Positions 32,787 to 45,600 of a stretch of DNA of 64,000 nt are shown piece by piece. This DNA comes from Talinum fruticosum (Eukaryota; Streptophyta; Magnoliopsida; Caryophyllales; Talinaceae). Each line of letters opens with the position of its first letter. Position 1 is the stretch's first letter. Location: NCBI GenBank assembly GCA_021018815.1, contig JAITYX010000008.1, positions 7,996,001 to 8,060,000 on the forward strand, written 5' to 3'. Made by a program: the position numbers and the translations under genes. The notes below the pieces were generated by a model that had not been told where the DNA came from, did not search any database, and worked only from the letters and a program-made list of their open reading frames with translations.

Positions 32787-35700
32787 ATGCCTAGAAAACC
32801 GAGAAAACATCGCCAGTTGGCTTCTCGACCTATCACGTTCTCCCGATTTTCACGTTCTGTTGCTAGGGTTACGACTGCGTGCTCATCGAATTCCAAAGTT
32901 TCTACATCGAGGTCTCACAATAGCTCCCTTTCAAAGTTGTTAGGTACAACAGGCTGTAAATTTCAGGTTCTGCTTTCTTTTGATATCCTCAATATGTTAA
33001 TATGTATAAACTATTTTTTTTTTTTTACATTCAGACAATGGAGCTGTAAAGGATTCTTTGAAAAGGGGCAAGCCGGAATCAGATTCATCTGATGACGAAG
33101 CTCCTCAGGTGAGGATCAAGATCCATTCACTTCCAGCTGATACACAACTTCTTATTTGCTATTTTATTGACGATTTTACTTCTCGAAGGAAATTGTCCAG
33201 GCAGATTTTGCGTTCTTTGATCCAAAACCTGATGACTTTCATGGAGTCAAGATACTGTTACAAACCTATCTTGATGACAAGCAATGGGATTTAAGCGGCT
33301 TTGTTGACTTAATATTAGCACAAACAACAGTTGGCACGTTGGTTAAGATGGAGGATGATGAAGATGATGCATTGTTTGCGTTTCTCACAGTTTTGAACTT
33401 GGGAAGATACAAGGTAAAAGTTTAGTTTCCTCATGAACTTTTTCTTTCAATCTTTGTGATGTCATGGGGTTTAATGCAACTTTGGCTAACCTCTCAGTTA
33501 TGCTTAGCAAGTTGGCAACTTGCTAAGACATGGTCTTTTATTTCTATGTACGATTAAAATGTTTCTTTTAAATCCCGTTTCACTAATTAGTTGAATGAGC
33601 ACCTGTTGGGTGTTGGAAATTGAAATTGTTGCAGACAGTCAGAATCTTTTGAGAAAAATCTTTCCATAAAGGTAGTCTATGTTCCATGTATACCTTAAGC
33701 TCGACATATAAGGAAAGAAAGAAGGATTTACGGTTGGTTTGAGAGGACAGATTTGGTGATGCCTAGAAATGGCGGTGGTTTCTATTGCATATATTAGAGC
33801 TGCTATCAATATGTATAAAGGATAGAAGACTAGTGTTGGTGTGTTTAGAAGGGATACAAAGAACATGACAACTGATGTGGGGTTGCATTAGGACCCATTC
33901 CTCTTAGGAATGGTTATGGATGCACTTATTTGGTAGTTCAAGGGTCATTGGAGATGATGTGCTATATTGTACATCAGCTGCCAATAATCTTGGTTAACGA
34001 GACTAGAATAAGGCTTAAAATAGTGTGGATGAAAAGCCCCCAAAATCTAGAGGTTTTAGTTTGAGTCGGTTTGAGGCAGAGTATTCAGAATGCAAGTTTA
34101 ATAAGGATGGGATTGATTGAGACCTCAAAGCCATTATCAATGTGCCATCCATATAAAAAGGGAAGCATTCATAGTCCTATTGTCAAAGGTCTAGTGTCAA
34201 ATGGAGATTGATGATGATTTTTGTTCATCATATTAGGGTGGTTGGCATATGGAAGAATGCTTTATGCGACAAGATCCTTGTTATACTATGTACCTTGGAC
34301 TTGGATGCAAATGTCCGATACAAGTATTATACTCTGTTTGAGTCTTCAGTGTCAAAAGTGTAGGTCATTGTAAAATGTAGAGTCCAAGTATCGTAACAAA
34401 CGGAGTCCGTATGGTTGTTATACTGGACCTAAAATATGACGCAGAACAATTTGGCCATTAAGTTATTAGAAATTCTTAACTTGATGCTGGCGAAGAAAGA
34501 GGTGATTCATTGGATTGTGTAACCTTACAGTGAAGAACAAGATAAGGAATTAAGCGGTTCAATAGGGTAGGGATGGCCCTCTATTAAGGACAAGATGTCT
34601 GGAACATGGCTTAGATGTTGCTGTCACATTAAGTGGTGGCACTTTGGTGTGCTAGTGAGGATGTGAGAGCACTTGGAAACTGCTATTCATGACAAGGGTA
34701 ATGCTGATTACATCTTCCAAGATCATGCTTTGACGGGATAATATGACTGCCAATTGTCGTTAGATACTTAGATAAGTAGGTCAAGTAGGAGTATAAAAGT
34801 TTTGAAAACTGTCACATGATTGCTGTGTATTGTATGCCTCACCTGCAAGTTTTGCCATAGAGATCTAAATCTTTTGACCATAACCTGGGTAAGATTCTCC
34901 AAATGGTTTTGAATTGTGGTACAAGTTATGGACCACCAGTATGGTACTCGGGTGGAATTCCTGGCTCAAAGGGTATTGCAACTTATTGCTAGTGCAATTT
35001 TATATAAAAACCAGTTTCACCAAGTATTACTTTGCTTGAAATCCAAGTTGACACATCAGTTTAGGTGCTCAGTTGTCATTCGTTTTCCTAAAAAATAAAC
35101 CATCTGATACCTCGATGGTGATTGAGTTAATACACGACTATTTTATTCTGAGGTTAACATACGAAGAATGTTTATTTTAGTCTAGATGCATATTGCCTTC
35201 TCAATTGTGTTGCTAAGGTTCGTTCATTAGCTTCATGAAATTGGATCCAGGGGCCCAATCTTTTTGATCACAAAGGAATTCCACAGAGGCTGAATAGCTC
35301 ATATTGTATATTCAAGGGAAATGAGTTATTTGGCTTAAATTATTCATTTTGAATTCGTTCCATTTAATAATCCCGTGGTCTTGTGATATGGCAGGAGCAA
35401 AGGTCTATAATTGAACTTAAGGGCTACTTGCTTAAAGTATGTGAGGGGAACAGTTTGCTTGGTGAGTTAAAAGAGGTTTTAGAAGATAAGGCTGAGCATG
35501 TAGGACTCATTGTCTCTCAGCGTGTGGTGAATCTTCCTCCTCAGCTCTTGCCACATCTTTACAATGCCCTTTTTGATGAAATCTCATGGGCCACAGAAGA
35601 TGAGGTTAGACTAAACTTTAATTGATGTACATTACTGATTGCATTTGTTTTTTTCATGTTGATGTGATTGGTCTAACTCAAAATTTCTCTATTTTTTTAC

Positions 35701-36538
35701 TTCTTTATTTGCTCCTTTTGTGTGTGTTGGGTGGGTGGGGGTGCTCAGCCAACAGAAGATCTCTGTAAATCATTCCAGTTCAAATATTACCTGCTGGTCA
35801 CTAAAATATACAAGGTGCAACTCCGAGATTTTTGCATACTTTTGTACTTTCTTGATGACTGTTGTCTAAGACTGTTCTCAGGTTAAGTTCCATTCATTAT
35901 ATTTGTCTTTTCTGGTTGCTGTAGAAAAATTCTCACATGAAAAAGGGCTCTGCTACTAGCAATTATGAGGATATAATTTATTTGAAGCCAGAAGATGAGC
36001 TTTTCCACAAGGTTTTTCTCCAAGCTCAACATCAAGAAGTTGTGCTGAGATGATTTGCTTTGGCCAAGAAAATTTTCTGATTATTCCTTTGCTTCATTGC
36101 AGCTTTCATTGTGGTCCTTTACTTTCCCCTTGCGGACTCAACATCTAGCAGCTCAAGAGGCAAGTGATAATCTGAAATACTGTTCTGCTCTTGTTATTCA
36201 TTCATTCTCTCTTCCAACTATAAGTTGAGGACCTATTGTGTTCTACCTGCTAGTTTAGCTTGATTTTGTAATGGTATCACATGTTCTTTTAACCTTGTAT
36301 CAATATTCAAATCTGCTGGCTCATTCCCCATCCTATTATTATGGATTCATCATATTGATCAACCATTGCTGTTTATTTTATACAATGGGGCTGATGATTG
36401 ACTGTATTGGCATGTTCTTCATCACAATTATTGCTGCAGTTGAGAAATTACCGGCTGACAGGACTAGTGATTGCCGTTGAGGCAGATAAATCATCTACGT
36501 TCCGGAATCAGTTGCGCTCTCTTATCGATGAATCTTGA
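32787..36538 (+). CDS. BCCIP: BCCIP homologue (BRCA2- and p21-interacting protein / Bcp1 family)
   Basis: Eight exons: 32787-32943, 33035-33108, 33189-33413, 35395-35604, 35749-35814, 35925-36011, 36103-36159 and 36440-36538 (TGA). They give 324 residues with no frame break. The N-terminus is basic (MPRKPRKHR). An acidic linker (ESDSSDDEAP) follows, then the conserved domain: EIVQADFAFFDPKPDDFHGV, DLSGFVDLILAQTTVGT, SQRVVNLPPQLLPHLYNALF, WSFTFPLRTQHLA and NYRLTGLVIAVEADKSSTF. Family knowledge: yeast Bcp1 chaperones ribosomal protein uL14 and supports nuclear export; human BCCIP binds BRCA2 and p21. Plant copies are nuclear and linked to genome stability. Intron 7 uses a GC donor (GAG/GCAAGT at 36160), forced by the conserved LRNYRLTGLV frame of the last exon. 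Intron 3 (2 kb) carries a MITE. Confidence 0.93.
34286..34396. mobile_element. MITE, same family (copy 3, internally deleted), in BCCIP intron 3
   Basis: The left end CTATGTACCTTGGACTTGG and right end GAGTCCAAGTATCGTA are imperfect inverted repeats of the family termini. It is only about 110 bp, against about 190 bp in other copies. Confidence 0.5.
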
Positions 36539-37634
36539 GGCTGCATGAAGAGATGCTAGTCTTCAAATTTTATGCATCATGCCTTGATCTTCATCCAGTT
36601 TAAAGATCCATCAGATAGATTGGAAGATGAGTTTGGCAATTTCCCTGGACATCATTTTGGTTGCTTCTCCAGTTCACTTGATGTTTTCAAACTTGATTCA
36701 TCCACTTGCTGTGTTGAGGGGGCGCCTAATTTATTGGGAAAGTTGGTTGCCACAATATCGTGACTTATTGCCTGTGATTGATAGGAAACACTGATGTTTA
36801 CCTCATGACAAAAGTATTGAACGACGGAAATATACTTCTGTATTGCAAATCAATGATTGCCTGAAGAAGGTGATCTATAAATTGTAATGTGATTTGAGAA
36901 TCTTGAAGAAAGTATTTTTGTGTATTACATCTGTAATTTTTGGATCTCTCCTTAGTCCTTCCTAAACATCTCGGAATCAATGGAGGTTTGTATGAGACCG
37001 ATCCTTGATACAAAAGATACCTCCACGGAGATCTTAGGGCCAGAATCATCTCAGAATATATAGTTATTGAGTTCTCCAAGGATGGGTCTGGCAATGGAGC
37101 CGCTCTCTTAGCAGCTTCCAACTCCAAGTATCAGTACTCATACAGATTTGTCGTTTGCCATCTGTCAGTGCCAGTGGGATCAAAACCACAAGGCCCAGTA
37201 AATCAACAAGAACACCACCAAGTGAGAATCCAGCTTTCGTGAGGTATAGGGAAATTCACACGTCCCTAATCCATGCAACTTATGAAAGATGTCGAAAAAT
37301 CATTGGAATAAACCTCAAATATAAGATGCAAATTCTACAAATAAATCTATTAGTTGATGTTTAACTTTTTTTTATTTTTAAAAAAGAAATCTATAAATCC
37401 TTTAAATGAAAGCTGACCCCAACTGCTCAGAGTGAGCAGCCCAACCAGAATAATAAAAGTTAGAAGAGAAGCAGTAACTAACTACACACAAACACCACCC
37501 ATGTTTCTCTCTCCTCGTCAACCTCATACTCACTCTCACTCCAGAATCTTTCTACAGTAGTAACAGTACTCCTCCTTTCGCATTTTCATCTCTTGCTCCA
37601 ACTCCAAACACCTCGATCTTGCCTCCGCTCAACA
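36539..37634. other. BCCIP 3' flank to hexokinase fragment
   Basis: The first about 350 bases are probably BCCIP 3' UTR. A 109-codon open frame on the minus strand (36798-37127) and an adjoining minus-strand hydrophobic stretch near 37150-37250 (LVDLLGLVVLIPLA) match no family I recognise. They could be a gene relic. From about 37490 the sequence is the CT-rich leader of the hexokinase-derived unit. Confidence 0.4.
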
Positions 37635-38676
<1,042 letters not shown>

Positions 38677-39386
38677 TAAGCCACTAATTAAAATTAGTTT
38701 GAAACCGATACTCTCTTCTTTAACGACCTCAACTACATATTCTTAGTAATCCAATAAACCAAACAATCGCATAAGTTATTGATACATTTTTGTAATATAT
38801 AAATTAGTGGAAAGGAAGAATCAAAATTTTCCAGCTATCGAAATATCTCGATTCATCCACCCAAAATATATAATTAAATATTTATAATATTTAGTTCTTA
38901 CACTCAAAGTACAATTTATCCAAGAGAAGATCAACAACAACACAACTTGATTCTTGATTCTGTGATAATTGTTCACTTTGACAGTTATTTTGTTAGATGT
39001 CGATCAAAGGCACAATTTGAAGTCACAGAGAAAAACTAATGACATAGCTTGTAATTCTATAATTTTAAAATAAAATCAAACTAAAACTTGAAATAATATA
39101 AATTATACTTTTTATGTTAAAAATATTGGTGACTTAACCTTAACAAAAATGGAATATCCTTTAATTATATTCTAAAATTTATCCTCAATAAAATTACACT
39201 AATTACATCCTTTTTTAAAATCATTCGGTTACTTTTTGACATCAATATACTTTTTGAATATTTCACATCAATCTATATGACAAATATATATTTTTTTAAA
39301 TTTGCATGAAATCATAAATAGGTTTTTAGTTACAATTAACGTGAGAGTGAATTAAATTGATTGATAATATTATAAATATATCCGTA

Positions 39387-39510
39387 ATTTTATATTAATT
39401 TTATTTGAGTCCTAGTTTATTTTAATTTTCAGATTACTTTTCTGTCCATTTTTATATTAATTTTATTTGAATCCTAATGTATTTTAATTTTCAGATTACT
39501 TTTCTATCCG
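39387..39510. repeat. Two-copy tandem duplication, unit about 62 bp
   Basis: Both units contain ATATTAATTTTATTTGA(G/A)TCCTA, then TTTTAATTTTCAGATTACTT and TTTCT(G/A)TCC. They differ at only a few positions, so the duplication is recent. Confidence 0.8.
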
Positions 39511-39789
39511 TTTTTATTATTTTTAGTCAATTTTTTAGAAGTTAGATTAAAAATTAGTTTTCTCTAGTTAATTTTATTTTTTATATTATTATAGGATTTA
39601 GTTAGAGTCTTAATATATTAGTACTGATTTTTTTAATTTTTATAATTAATTTGATAACTTTTCAAATTTATTTTTTAATTTAGGTTAAAGTAGGTTTTTA
39701 ATTTAATAAATTTATAAATTTAGTTTTTTTTAATTTTAATTTAAGATTTTTAGGGTATATTTAGGTCTAAAAAATAGTTTAGCCCGTTT

Positions 39790-39814
39790 AAAAAGATTTA
39801 TATTATATATTATA

Positions 39815-39864
<50 letters not shown>

Positions 39865-40200
39865 TAAGGAGTAAAAGAGAGTCAATAGATGAGTGTAAAC
39901 CTATTTTTTAAGAATAAATTATTATTTTTTATTTAATGAAACTTCTAAATTCACTCTCAGGCCAACATTTTATAATTTTGAAAAGATTGCTATTATATAT
40001 AGTATAGATAGATTATTATTATTATTGTTATTATTATTATTATTGTGGCAAAGAGTAAAAGGGAGTCCATAGATTAGTGAAAACCTACTTTTTTAAGGAT
40101 AAATTATTATTTTTATTTGACGAAGTTTCGAAATTTACTCTCAGGCCACCATTTCATAATTTTTAAAAAGATTACTATTATATATAGTATAGTTATCAAA
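39790..40200. repeat. Tandem duplication of ~190 bp unit containing an (ATT)n tract
   Basis: Units begin AAAAGATT at about 39790 and 39981, and a third start is at about 40165. Each has an ATT microsatellite, GAGTAAAAG(A/G)GAGTC, AGATGAGTG/AGATTAGTG, and an end with CTCTCAGGCCA(A/C)CATTT. The ATT tract length differs between units. Confidence 0.8.
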
Positions 40201-41819
40201 ATATGTGCAAGACAATTAGATATATCTTAGATGAAACTTATACATATCATATATCTGAGTGATTTGCTCGTGGACTAGACATTTGACACATCACCATTGA
40301 TTACTTTTGTTTTATTATTTTTCTTTTTCTTTTTATATTATCAAAGCCTTTTTGTAACACCCACTTTATTACTTATAAATTTTAATTATAAGTGAAATGA
40401 AGTCCATTTATTACCCTTGAATGACTATGATCATCAATCACACTTAATTTTGCTAAAAAATAATTATAGTTTATTACCTATAAATTTTAATTATAATAAT
40501 AATTAAATTATAGTTTATTACTTATATTTTTTTGAAGGATTAGTCCATTATTTCAACAATTCTAAACTTAAATTTTAAAAAATTCTTAATAAAAATAATA
40601 TTTATTGTATATAATTAGTCTAACTATTGAAAAAAACTATAATATAATATATCTATTAATTCCAGTCTTGAAACTTAAATAAATTATGATAATTATAATA
40701 TAGTATTATAATGATTATAATTTAATTTGTTTAAAATTTCTGAAATTATTAATTTATTTTTATTTTGTTGCATATATTTAGTTATAATAATATGAATATT
40801 TATTAAGTTAGCAATTAGTAAGGAAAATTATATTGATTATATTTAATATTTTTTCTTATTATGATAAATAATTTTGGTCCATATTATTATTTGTTTATCC
40901 GTATATGTAACCTATCTCATGTTTGTGAAATATATTTATTTAAAACTTTATTTTTGTATTATAAAAGGGTAAAAATTCACGAGATATGGGATAAGTGGCT
41001 TACACAACACCATATGCTATTATTATTATTTTTTCATCAAAAAATTTATTTACAAGAAGCAATCAACTACTACTCAATTGAGTGATTAGTTTTGAATGGT
41101 GCTCTTTATCTCCATTTTCAACCTAGGGGTTTTATAGTAGTATAGCAATGATAAGACAAGCAAGGTTGACAAATGTAGGACGCTATATTGAGAAGAAATT
41201 AATAGTTGTGCATTTCATTGTTTTGATGTTTAATGTTCTTATTATATATATAATCACATGTGCTTATTTTATATATAGTGAGTAATGATATTATTATAAT
41301 ATGTTTAAATTATAGATATAATCGAGTAGTACCATGTGAGATACTTATATAAAAAAGATACAACAATAAACACATATTTAAAGGAGTTTGGTGCTAATAA
41401 AGTGGGATAGATACATCTCAACTTTAAAACGTTGTGGGAGAAAATGATAAGTTGGAAAACTATTTTATATGTTCATATGATGAAGAATTGTTTTCGTTCA
41501 TTAAGTAACTCAAAATTTACATTCTTCCTCATAATAATTACCTTTAGATTATAAAATATTCATATGTATTCTAAGGTTAATATTTATAATTTTACAAAAA
41601 GTATATATTTAATGTTTATAATAGTATATCAACTATTCAAATAATAACATATACCAAGGCAAAATACAGGATTCACACTAGTGTGTGTATAAAATTATAC
41701 CATAGTCTTGTCAAGAGATATAAACTCTCCCCTTTCTTTTTATTAAGATCGTTTCAAAATAACTGTTAAATCAGTTATATAGTTGTTAAAATTTAACAAG
41801 GTGAAATGAGTTGAAACGA

Positions 41820-41960
41820 GTCGAAATAATTAATTGTTATAACTGTTATTTATTGAAATAATTAAATATTATAGCTAAAATGAAGTTGAAATAATTAGTT
41901 ATTATAACTAAAATGAGTTGAAATGATTAGTTATTATAACTAAAATGAGTTAAAATCTGC
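41820..41960. repeat. Short tandem array, about 35-bp unit, four partial copies
   Basis: The core (A)AAATGAGTTGAAAT(A/G)ATTAGTTATTATAACT is repeated in diverged form about four times. Confidence 0.6.
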
Positions 41961-42652
41961 TAACGTTATTTTATTCGTTCCCTTAATCCTCAAAACTCCC
42001 AATTTTCTATCCCTCCCAACATCCAAAAAGAATCTCTCTGGACCTGCCTAGCGAGTAGATAATCCTGAAACTATTAAATGACAACTCCGGGTCCGTGATT
42101 ATAAATTAGCAAAAAACAAAAGAGCACCCACAGTAGGTCCCTTTCTAGGCAGGAGGAACAAACAAGTGACTGGTCATTCAATTTCTAATGGCTAATTTCC
42201 TGTTGGAAAGAATATCAGTGGACAGATTTTTCAAGAGATAAGACAAGACAAATGACAAGAGGCAGTACGTTTCTCACCCTTAAACATCATGCTGCCAATA
42301 TCACGGTGTACAATTGTACAGTGTCTCAACTAACAAAACCAGATAAATACAAAAATAAACTGCTTCTTTCAGGATGAAATTAAAACTAGATGATAATCAA
42401 CTAATGAATGCTAGAATTTGAAAGCTTTGCAAAAGTATATGTATTTCCAACTTACCCTTCATGCTTTTCGCAAGAATAAGCTAGTGGAAGAAAACCTTAA
42501 CAGATATTAATTAGTTTAACTGGTAAATTTTTTGGGAGTTGTTACCAGTAACCTATGTTCAAATCATCGTCATATCAGCTTATCTGCCTTCTTTTGCATC
42601 CAGAACCCAAAAGGAAAGAAAACGGGAGAGAGCTAACAGGGGAAAAAAGAAC

Positions 42653-45600
42653 CTAATATCTTTTTCCCAGGATCACGCTGATTATAATGGATACTAATGC
42701 CACTCCTAGGATGAACTTGAAGTTCATGGCGGCAGCAGATCCAGAGGTTGGAGCACGAGCTAGAGTTGATGATGATGATGTTTGTGCTGACAGTGTTTCT
42801 GACTTGTTGCCCTTGAGCTCCAGTAATCCAATATCTCTGGATCTCAGTTCTGTTTCAACCTCTTGAATACCGGCATTGCTTTCCTTGGGCTAGACATGAC
42901 AAAAAAAAAAGGAATTCTCAGAATCCAGAAAAATAGATTGCCATTAATAGTAGGCGTAGGTGTTAAAAGATGAAGCACAATAATGTTGATAGTTGATGCT
43001 ATCATTCTTCATGATCAATTCCATAAGCCAAAGAAAGAATGAAGTTCCACTATTATCCTAGTCATTTTGCGACTTTGGCAGGAAACTACATAAGCTGGCA
43101 AAACATAAGCAGTAACACTATGCATGGACTCTATACGTGTTGCATATGAATGGACTAGTTAAATCATGTGCAACAAAAGGTTAGCATGCTCGTATCAAGT
43201 GAATTGAAACACTTCTACCAAAAACATGTATGATGATGGAGGCCAAGCATTTCCATAGTTCTGCAATCAGTTGGGCCTATAGATGAGTTTTTATTTATGC
43301 TGAGTGCTGAGTTCTATAGTTAAGTATAACGATGGATGGAATCATCACATTACATGTGCAAAAGAGGTGGTCTTCAAGAATTTTCACATGTAAAAACTTC
43401 AGTACTTACCGCTAGATAAGTGTACAAGATGAGTTGACTTTGCCTTGCATTCATAATTACAAGCGTCATCCAAAGTCAGGGAACATTGAAGGGAAGGTAC
43501 ATGGTAGCATGAAATACTAAGGTGGGTATTAATAGTTCCCTAATAACATGGATTTGGAGTCCATGAACGAACTGAAGCTGACCTTTTGTTTGGATACTGC
43601 TTCAGCTATCTTTAGTTTCTCATCAAGTTCTTCAACTTTCTTTCCCAAAAGTGAGACTTCCGTGTTTTTGCTTCAAGCGCTTCAGAGAGATGATTTTTGG
43701 CAGCTTCCAGTTCAGACATTGTTGTTAAACCTTCCTCTTTCTGATTGATCAGCGGCGCAAATAAGGAACAAAAATCAGCCATTTTCACTTGTAAAATTAT
43801 AATTTAATGTTCACCAATAATAACTGCACATGGACCCTTTGTCTTCATAATTTTGTTTCAGAGGCATAATTAACTAGTGTATACAAAGTGAAACATATTG
43901 CTGGTCTTCTGATCACTTATATGTAGAAATTAGGAACATAAAAAATATGAAAGGGATAGTGATTTTCTAACCAGCTTAGTAATGGTAGCGTGTGCAAGTT
44001 GCAACTCTTCTTCAAGCTGCAGAACTCTTTCACTTAGTGAATCTCTATCACGGAGCTTCTGTACATGATGTTCCAACTGAGAAGTCAAATCAGCCTCTTT
44101 TGTACTAGCAGCTTCCTGAATTATTTTAACCTGCAGAACCTTGGACATTAAGCATTTGGTAGGTAAAGTCCCAGAAAGCATTCATGCATGTCGTCACAAA
44201 TTAGACTCAATTTTTGTGATCCAATTCACACCAACCTTGTCTTTCAATAGAGCTTCTGTTGTTTGATATTGTTCTTCAAGTTCTTTTAGCCTTGCTTGCA
44301 AGGCTGATTTCTCTGTTATTTCAACCTGAAGACTTTCCAACTCAGCTTTTAAAGTATCTTCATTTCCTCTATATCTGTTTAGTTGCTCTTCAAGTTGGTT
44401 AACCATAGCTTGTAGCTCCCTTCTGGCTTCATGAAGCTGGCCGCTTTCCTCCAGAACTGTAGCTATCTGTACTTGCACAGCAAATAAAGGAATTGATCTT
44501 TAACAAACTAGAGTTCAACATTAGTAGTGGCATATAATTCTAACATGCATAGCACGGGGTTAAAAAAGAACTAATTTTGTCCATACCTCTGATTGAAGCC
44601 TTTGCTTTTCAGAAGTCAGCTCCTCAGTTATATCTTCAATAATCTTTTTTGACAAGTCATATTGTGCTAACAAGTCGTCCTTCTCATCACGAGCACGTGA
44701 GAGTTTTGTGTGCAGATCACTCTGTTCAGTTTCGGCCAAAGCCAGTTCCTGGGTGAGCTTCATATTTGCCTCAGCCAAGGCCTCATTACGTGTCTCTACT
44801 TGACATAACTTAATCTGCAGTTCCTCAACATCTTTTGCCTGGCTCTGTAGTTGCAGAACCGTCTTTTCAATTTCAAGTTTTCTTGATTTAGCAATACCAG
44901 ACACTTCACTGGCCTCTTCCTGGCATGCTGTAAGCTGACTTTCAAGGGCACAGATCTTCTCATTCAACTCCTTGACTTCTAGCTCCTTGTGAGCTAACTT
45001 ATCAACAGTCCCCTGCAACTGCTCGATTTCCAGTTTTCTTGATTCAGCAACCCCAGAGGCTGCATGAGCCTCTTCCTGGTGTATCTTTAGCAAGCTTTCA
45101 AAAGCACTAAGCCTTTCATTCAACTCTTTGACTTCTATGTCCTTATGACCTAATGTGGCGATCATATCTTCAATTTCAGCTTTTCTAGAGTCAGCTATTC
45201 TCGATGCTTCAAGAGCCTCCTCTTCACATAATTTTGACTGTCCTTTAAGAGTAGTAAGCTTCTCATTCAAAACTTGCAATTGTAGCTCTTTCTGGGCTAA
45301 TTTTTCAACTATTTCTTGCAAATTTTCAAGTTCAGCTTTTCTTGATTCAGCTAGCTCAGAGGTTCTATGGGCTCCTTCCTGGTGTATCAATAGTTTACTT
45401 TCAAGGGCAGTAAGCTTCTCACTCATTTCCTTCGCTTCCAACTTTTTATGTCCTAATTTATCAACCATCTCTCCAATTTCAAATTTTCTAGATTCAGCTA
45501 TTGCAGATGCTTGGTGAACCTCTTCCTTGTATATCTTCACTTGGCTGTCAAGGGCAATCAGTCTGTCGTTTAATTCCTTGACTTCATTCTCTTTTTGTAC

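Noticed and set aside
36798..37127. 109-codon minus-strand open frame after BCCIP
   Set aside because: It lies in the probable BCCIP 3' UTR and downstream DNA, with no recognised motif and no adjoining exons found. Kept only as a note in the intergenic entry.
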